Positions 58,415 to 64,000 of a stretch of DNA of 64,000 bases are shown here, one piece after another; the first letter of the stretch is position 1, and the number at the start of each line of letters is the position of its first letter. Below the pieces are notes generated by a model. The model was not told the origin of the DNA. It ran no database searches and saw nothing but the letters and a program-made list of their open reading frames with translations. The translations under genes and the position numbers were made by a program. Origin of the DNA: Acheta domesticus (taxonomy: Eukaryota; Arthropoda; Insecta; Orthoptera; Gryllidae); assembly GCA_031308135.1 (NCBI GenBank), contig JAHLJT010008756.1, forward strand, positions 107,784,453 through 107,848,452, given 5' to 3'.

Positions 58415-59352
58415 TATTCTGTTCCCCCTTTCAACAAAAGTTGGCGTATTCTTCCACTCCTATTTGACATATAAAGTGACCTAAAATGTTCGTAGTACTT
58501 TAGTATTAATTTTTCAGGAGAATTCTAACGTAAAAATACACCATGCAATACGTTCCCAAACTAACAGAATGTACGAGACTCAAGACAACTTTGCTAAAGT
58601 ATAAGGTAAGGCGGGTGTGTCTGGGCACCCCAAACAAAACAATATCTTGCTACACATATAAAACTCACTAAACTGGCAAAGTGAGAGCACACTAAATATC
58701 ATGATACAAAAAGAGAAAGATACTAAAGCAATGGTCAGGGTAGCTAACAGTGGAAATACAAGCGGGAAGAAAGGATCGTGGGGGGTCCCACAGACCCCCG
58801 CGTTACCACTCCCGGGTTAATTAGAAAAATAATTCATCAGAATGACAAAATGCAAAAACAACTAAGAACTTATGGAAAATACAACGAACGAAAATTTGAT
58901 CAATAAACAAACAACTTCAATGTACTTAAACGCAACAAAATTTTATTTTTGTGGGAAATTTTAATTCTACGTATTAATATGAATACAAAACGAATTATAC
59001 TGAAATCACTAAAAAGAACTAAAACAATTCAACAACGACTAACTAACCTTAATCTCGCAAATCCACGCTGTAACCTCAATATCACACTACACTCTCAACT
59101 CCACTCCAGACCAGTTTCGCGCAGGCCGCGCGCTCGATTAACTGGAATGTTTGGCTTCCATTTGCTGTATTCTCATTGGTCAAGAGGCTTCCCGTTCCCG
59201 GGACGAGATAAATGTTGACCATTCTTCCCGTTCCCGTAAAGCTTCGCGTTCCCGTCGTGTTGTGGATGCTTGACTCAGATGTCCTTCAAATTTTTTTACG
59301 TTTCCGTTCGCGTTGCTGTTTCCATTCACGGGCTATTGTGGAGCGGCCTTAA

Positions 59353-60600
59353 CGGAGGAAGGAAGAAGCGGTGAGTGACGAAGGCAGGTGACACCAAGCG
59401 CAGACGGAGGCGGGGTGCGAGTGAAGGTGAGGACATAAGAGTGGAATTGAAGAGCTGAGATGGGAGGTGGAATGGCGAAGAGAAGGCGAAACCGGAACGG
59501 GAAGCGGCATGAAACAAAGAGTAATAAGATTGGATAGAATGGAATGAGAAGAGCAGACGTAAGAGAGACGTGACAGAAGAATCCGAAGAAAGGAATGAAA
59601 CGGTTCGCGAAACAGGGGAGAGTTGCGAGTGCAGTGGTGACGAGGCCGGCGCAGTGGGGTGGCTTGTCGCTGCGAGCGGGACCCTGCTCTGCTGAGCACT
59701 GGGGAGCGCGACGGCGGCGATGGGCGCAGCGGGGAGGCGGAGACCTGCGAGCGTCGTGGAAGAGCGGAAGGGCGGGAAGAGCAATGGATCACTCGAGATG
59801 GGGAAGTCAGGGAGGCCATTAGGGACATTGGTGAAGACAGCTGGGGAGAGGAAGGTGAGGACAGGTACGGCGACACACGAATGTGGCAAGGGTGGTGGGA
59901 GCAGCGAGAACGAGAGGGCAGGAGAGGTGAGAAGTATGGAGATGCAGGAAACGGCGGGAAACTCGTAGGTGGAGGAGGTAGCGAGGACGATGGAGGAGTG
60001 GAGCGGTGAGGACGGTGGGAATGGAGGGGAAAGCAATAGTGATATAAGCGGGGGCGGGGGCAGTGGTAGCGGCAGAGGGAGGACGGAGGTGGTGGCGCCA
60101 GCGGGTGCGGGTGTGGCGTCGGGGGCGGGGGCGCGCAACGATGGGGAGATCTCGTGGGCGGCGGATCGGTGGGCGAGGCAGCGGCGATGAGGGTGGTGGG
60201 GTCGGTCAGGAAGGTGGGGACGGAGCGCACGATCGACGCCGGCGGCGAGAGCAGAAGGGGCGGTAGGGGGAGGAGGGGCGCGGCGAGGCCAGCGGGGGCG
60301 GAGGTTGCGAGGAGGCGGGTCGCCGTTCGGATGGGGCGAGCGCTGCTGTCTCCGGTTTAATTAAAGCGGATCGCAACGGCGGTGGCAGCGGCAGCCAGAT
60401 TTCGCGAAAATTCGCGCGTCCTTGGCGCTGCAGATGAGCCCGAGCGGATGAGGGTTCGGAGCGAGTGCGAGAAGAAAGGGGCCTCCTCGCGCCCGACGGC
60501 CACGGCACACGGACGCGTCCAGCCCCCGCCGGGACGCCGCGCTAATGGATAGCGCACGCGACCCCGGCGATCCGAAGCCCGTATCAATCGAACTCGCTCA
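59353..60600. promoter_or_regulatory. right half of a split CpG island
   Basis: G- and CpG-rich for ~1.2 kb, purine-biased on the + strand in 59360-60010 (GGAGGAAGGAAGAAGCGG...), then GGCGGCGG-rich. Frames of 270 and 293 codons on the minus strand are Ser/Pro/Leu- or Pro/Arg-rich without domains. Joined to 54110-54388 it would form one ~1.5-kb island. A run GAACTCGCTCATTGCTCGAG at 60589-60608 closes it. Confidence 0.4.
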
Positions 60601-61699
60601 TTGCTCGAGCTTCAGCTCGGTGCGCTGCATTGGCTGTGCGCTGTAATGCAATGCCGAGTTGTTCAGTCGGATATCACGTTTCATGAAAGAAGGTATACAC
60701 TCTTTGCATTTTAAATAAAAGCGCCATCGTCCAGAGTGTCTAAAAGTTAATTGTATTGAAATTAGTATCGGTATCTTAAAATTAACGAAATGGAGAGAAA
60801 ACCTTAAAAAAACTCAACTATTTTCTAAATATATAAATAATTACATATCGGTAAGATGACTACAGAAGGCATTTAAATAATAATAATAATAATAATAATG
60901 ATAAATAATATGTTAAATTATTCTCAACGCGTAATAATTATTATGGCTGCAGTAACCGTATTGTAAAAAATGTGTTCTTTCATAAGAAAATTACTCAATT
61001 CCTGCTTATAATGTAAAATAAATATTGGTTCATTATTGTTTTCATTTCTTTTTTATATCCAATGTACTTGAAAATATTCAAAACATTTAATGCAACTAGT
61101 CTACTCGTGAAATCAACACCAACAACGTTGAAAATTGCTTTTTGCTATAGTTTTTTTACCATCAACTCCCTGCTGCCAATCTCAGGGTGCAATACATCTA
61201 TTGTAAGAAGCGCTGTCGTGTGCACAAGGAACTCGAACAATATAACCAGAAACCTTCTCCTCGATTCCTTTCCTACTTCTGTAAATTAGAAGGAACTGAT
61301 CGCATGTGAGCGACACTTTCGATGCGGCACTATGGACCGCAATCTCTGATTAGCGCTGCGTAGTGACAACCTAGCTTCTTAATCCTTAAAGTGGTTCAAA
61401 CACCGACGAGTGTACGAGCTCCATTGACGTGATGGTTTCGAGAGGATAGGTTATAAGCAAGTTGCCAAGCTGATAAGCTGTCTCAGCAGGGATATGGAAA
61501 ACGCGATTAACATTGTCAACGCTTCTAATAATAAGATCCCAGGCGACCAGTGAACAAATCAATTCGAAATTAATCATTTTTGAAATGATTTTAGCCAAAG
61601 ATTCAGAATTTAGACTTATATGTCCTCTTTTAGTTGAGTAAACAATGCATGAGTTGAATTATTTGTTGATATATTATACAATTTTGATATAAAATTGTA
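60601..61699. other. intervening AT-rich DNA
   Basis: Contains (AAT)n at 60878-60898. No gene or known repeat seen. Confidence 0.5.
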
Positions 61700-62060
61700 A
61701 TTATATAACTAGCAATGATCCGTCCCATTCTCACTGATGTCTGTCCAATCTGGGGTTCTGCTTCAAAATCATCGATTGATAAATTTCAAATATTTATAAA
61801 TTCTTGCCTCGGAACTTGTTTAAAAGCTACATGGTTTATTCCTAACGAACAATTTCATATCGAATTAAGCATTCTACTCATCAAAAATTATTTTCTGCAA
61901 CTCTAACTCTAAATTTTATTCTCATATAAACCATAAACCATCTGAACTCCATCTCCAGTTAGGAAAACATAACCTTCACCAAAACAGAAATAAACGAAAA
62001 CTTCCAAAACATCCTGTCATCCTCCTTAGCCTTTCGTATCAACAATAAAACTAACCTATA
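61700..62060 (+). pseudogene. Jockey-like retrotransposon pol fragment
   Basis: From 61715 the frame reads IRPILTDVCPIWGSASKSSI DKFQIF, then LKATWFIPNEQFHIELSILL IKNYF before a stop. This is the conserved stretch near the C-terminus of Jockey-type RTs: (I/L)-x-P-(I/V)-L-T-Y....P.WG, then the A.W(F/Y)..N..(I/L)H.(D/E)L motif. Ensuing sequence in shifted frames (HHKPSELHLQL-like, KRKLPKHPVILL-like) fits the usual short C-terminal tail. No 5' part of the element is present. The same motif in a different sequence version occurs at 46.6 kb. Confidence 0.7.
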
Positions 62061-62212
62061 GCAAATCAATTCAATTTATTTTCCATATGACGCATTCGTT
62101 ACATTTTGAATCTCCTTCAATTCTTCAACTCTCTATTTCTTAACCTCCTGCCAAAAGCTTTACAGGCTAACGCATGTGAATGCATGTGAATATTCAATAA
62201 AACTAGTGGTGC

Positions 62213-62645
62213 TACAAAATGGCACTGACTTTCCCGTATTAGTTTTCTATTTCCTTTGATCTCGGCTAGCTATTCGGACTTGACACATACTCTTGCCAGT
62301 TGCCATCTATCGCCGCCTACACTACATTTTTTGACATTTTATTAATTTTTCGGGTTCTCAACAGTTAAACTGAAATATTATTTTAAGAACAGTAAGAACA
62401 CTAAAACCTCGTTCTCAGTGGAATTTTTCTTTAAAAACATTGGAGTAGTTTTTAAGAAAATTGAAGCTCTTTTTCACAGGAATCTTTTGTGATTTCGAAA
62501 AACTTAATAACAAGTCATTTAAAGAACTTTAATTACAATAGTGTTTACAAATTGTTATAAATGTGCATATTAACGGTGTGAGAGATCTTAAAAAAAGATT
62601 TGTGTAATTTTTTAAAAACAAAAAATACTCCAAAATGAACTTGAA
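62213..62645 (-). mobile_element. family R repeat, right-end fragment (copy H)
   Basis: Inverted right end CTAGTGGTGCTACAAAATGG, ACTTTCCCGTATTAG, CTCGGCTAGCTATTCGG, CTTGCCAGTTGCCATCTATC, followed by one internal unit and then truncation at about 62645. Confidence 0.75.
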
Positions 62646-63776
62646 AATTAATTGTGAAATACCTAATATTTTATTATTTCATTAATTTTTGAATTTGTGA
62701 AATAACTTTTTCTTCCATTCATTTGCTTACTTAATTTATTGCCCGACCAATATCGCATTTATTAATGTTATAATTAATTTAACTTATTTTTGACATAATA
62801 TGCTCCTTTACTTTTTGAATATTCAACTATGACGATGGTGATTTTACTTCGATTTTCGCTCGTGGGTCTCGACACATAAACTGTTACCTTTTTAACTTTT
62901 ATATGTGGACGTGCAACTCTGCACAGAGTTGCAATTGTTGATCTGTTGATTGAAACCTATTATTGAATTAATGGCAACTACTACATATTATCAGATTATC
63001 AGCCTTTCCTTTTTTCAATAATAAGGAATCGACATTTATTATGATAATATTACAAATTTCTATTGAACTCATCAACAATGTAATTAAACTTTCCTTTATA
63101 CAATACTTAAATCCTCGTATGGTTTCCAGTAAAGTTCATAGGCTTACTGTGATCTTGGCGCGCTAAAATGATTTCACGGCTGCCCTACACATCTTCCGGC
63201 TTGATGTCGTCCGTAGGATGTCTTATTTGCTGTCCCTCCAATCGTGATATTGTCTAATAGCAGAAGTTACGACCCTCCCGGAGTATTCTAAATTATTCGG
63301 TACTTTAATATAAATCAATAAATTTAACTAAGTTCATTCGCGAGCGCGACTTGCCCTTTCTGTGCTTTGGATCAAACACCTACGCGTGGCTGTCTGTCTT
63401 TAATTTAACTTACTAAAAATACTTCCCATCTACGGATCTATTTTGATATAAATCCCCTTCGAACACAGTCTATTTTTATTTAAATTACAAATTACAACTC
63501 AACTTGAAATAATACCTTTGACTTCTTAATTTATGCAATACAAAGCTGTCAAATTAATTATAAGTCCCCGCTTCCCTATCTCTAAGCTGTTACCCAATCT
63601 CAACTGAAATAATATTCGTACCGTTCCATTTGCGGCATCCGCTCTGTTCGGTGGTTGGCGAGAGAACGATTATCTTAATATTCTTGCAGAACCATGACTT
63701 CCTACCTCCTGCGTATAATGGTCTGGGAGCCGTGCTCCGCAAATTAATACCACAGTTTTTCTAACCATGCCTCTGG
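62646..63776. other. intervening AT-rich DNA
   Basis: No coding or repeated sequence recognised. A palindromic AACTCTGCACAGAGTT lies near 62916. Confidence 0.5.
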
Positions 63777-63892
63777 CAGGTATCAGCTGTTGACAATTTC
63801 ATCCAATCGGGAGCTTAAACGTCGCAATATTGACAACATTGTAGAGAAATATAAGCTCCCGATTGGATGAAACCGTCAACAGCTGATACCTG
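63777..63892. repeat. 41-bp-arm inverted repeat (hairpin)
   Basis: The left arm 63777-63817 begins CAGGTATCAGCTGTTGAC and ends TCCAATCGGGAGCTTA; the right arm 63852-63892 is its reverse complement except for two adjacent bases (AA against GG). The spacer is 34 bases. It could be a small fold-back/MITE or a snap-back rearrangement. No second copy is in this window. Confidence 0.9.
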
Positions 63893-64000
63893 GTTGTCAC
63901 GGTTGAAAAAATCGCACTATATAACTTGTTGATCGGTTGTCCTAACGTTGCGTATTCTTTGGCTCCAAGAGTCCCAAAGGCACTGCAACCATAACGCTAG

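Larger units (their letters stand above)
54656..58820 (-). mobile_element. piggyBac-like transposon, TTAA-flanked, interrupted
   Basis: TTAA at 54656-54659 and 58817-58820 borders inverted termini TCCTGCAGTGGTAACGTGGG and (reverse) CCCGGGAGTGGTAACGCGGG, each followed by GGGTC/GACCCC-type palindromic sequence. A related subterminal motif, GTAAGGCGGGTGTGTCTGGG, occurs at 58604-58623. TTAA targets are used by piggyBac transposases, and a decayed transposase piece of that type lies inside (58000-58414, minus strand). Only ~110 bases of the element survive to the left of the CR1 insertion, so most of the transposase gene has been deleted. Confidence 0.75.
54389..59349. mobile_element. outer TAA-flanked DNA transposon (Harbinger-like?)
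   Basis: The left end, AGGCCGTTCTAAAATAGC, TTGCGAACGGGAACGGCA, ACGCGAA, is matched in inverse at the right end, AGGCCGCTCCACAATAGCCC, GTGAATGGAAACAGCAACGC, GAACGG. TAA lies directly outside both ends (54386-54388; 59350-59352). Further GGGAACGGGAA words lie subterminally on both sides (54440-54460; 59190-59255). A 3-bp TAA (TWA-type) duplication is typical of PIF/Harbinger transposons, which is the basis for the class guess; no transposase of this element remains. Most of its length consists of younger insertions, so the element's own sequence is under 0.8 kb. Confidence 0.65.

Noticed and set aside
59326..60230. Overlapping 270- and 293-codon minus-strand frames
   Set aside because: Ser/Pro-rich and Pro/Arg-rich products in two frames of the same GC-rich DNA, with open frames on the other strand too; no domain or splice evidence.

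Overview
This window reads as non-coding nuclear DNA of an arthropod, most likely an insect. It is AT-rich, crowded with eukaryotic transposons and microsatellites, split by two scaffold gaps of exactly 1000 N, and has no bacterial-type operons. The recognisable families (CR1-like and Jockey/I-like non-LTR elements, piggyBac-like and TAA-flanked DNA transposons, tRNA-derived SINEs, a THAP-domain remnant) are what insect genomes carry. A stick-insect-type genome would fit, but nothing here is diagnostic of species. I found no intact host gene. Almost every open frame is a by-product of low-complexity, GC-rich or repeated DNA.

Layout. 0-9 kb: a Jockey/I-like pol tail, then several copies of one AT-rich repeat family (here 'family R'; about 1.4-1.9 kb, built from ~300-bp internal units), one SINE, and a THAP remnant flanked by ~36-bp inverted repeats. 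9-24 kb: mostly anonymous DNA with CpG-rich patches (9.7, 11.4, 14.3, 18.3-19.15, 23.4 kb), a second SINE family, a fold-back element, a GA-rich tract and two SINE-A copies. 24.6-28 kb: a SINE-A copy split by a 1539-bp TG...CA insertion with a 5-bp duplication (solo-LTR signature), then a CpG patch and a 22-bp minisatellite. 28-35 kb: little recognisable, a Jockey-like 3' tail, a GC-rich patch and the first gap. 35-39.3 kb: family R copies (one nested in another) and a SINE-A copy with a perfect 12-bp target duplication, itself split by an 854-bp insertion. 41-47 kb: an RNase H-bearing pol fragment, a CR1-like element with an open reverse transcriptase (RT) frame, a C-rich minisatellite and a decayed Jockey-like RT. 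48.9-51.5 kb: convergent family R pieces around the second gap.

54.1-60.6 kb is the most striking part. A CpG island has been split by a three-level nest: an outer TAA-flanked transposon with ~44-bp inverted termini contains a TTAA-flanked piggyBac-like element with a decayed transposase remnant, and that contains a long CR1-like element whose RT has lost a catalytic aspartate. 60.6-64 kb holds another Jockey-like pol tail, a family R end and a 41-bp-arm hairpin.

The elements do not act together as a system. The window is a stratigraphic record of insertions whose order can be read from nesting and target-site duplications. Only the RT frame at 42667-44082 still looks intact as a domain, and it is truncated.
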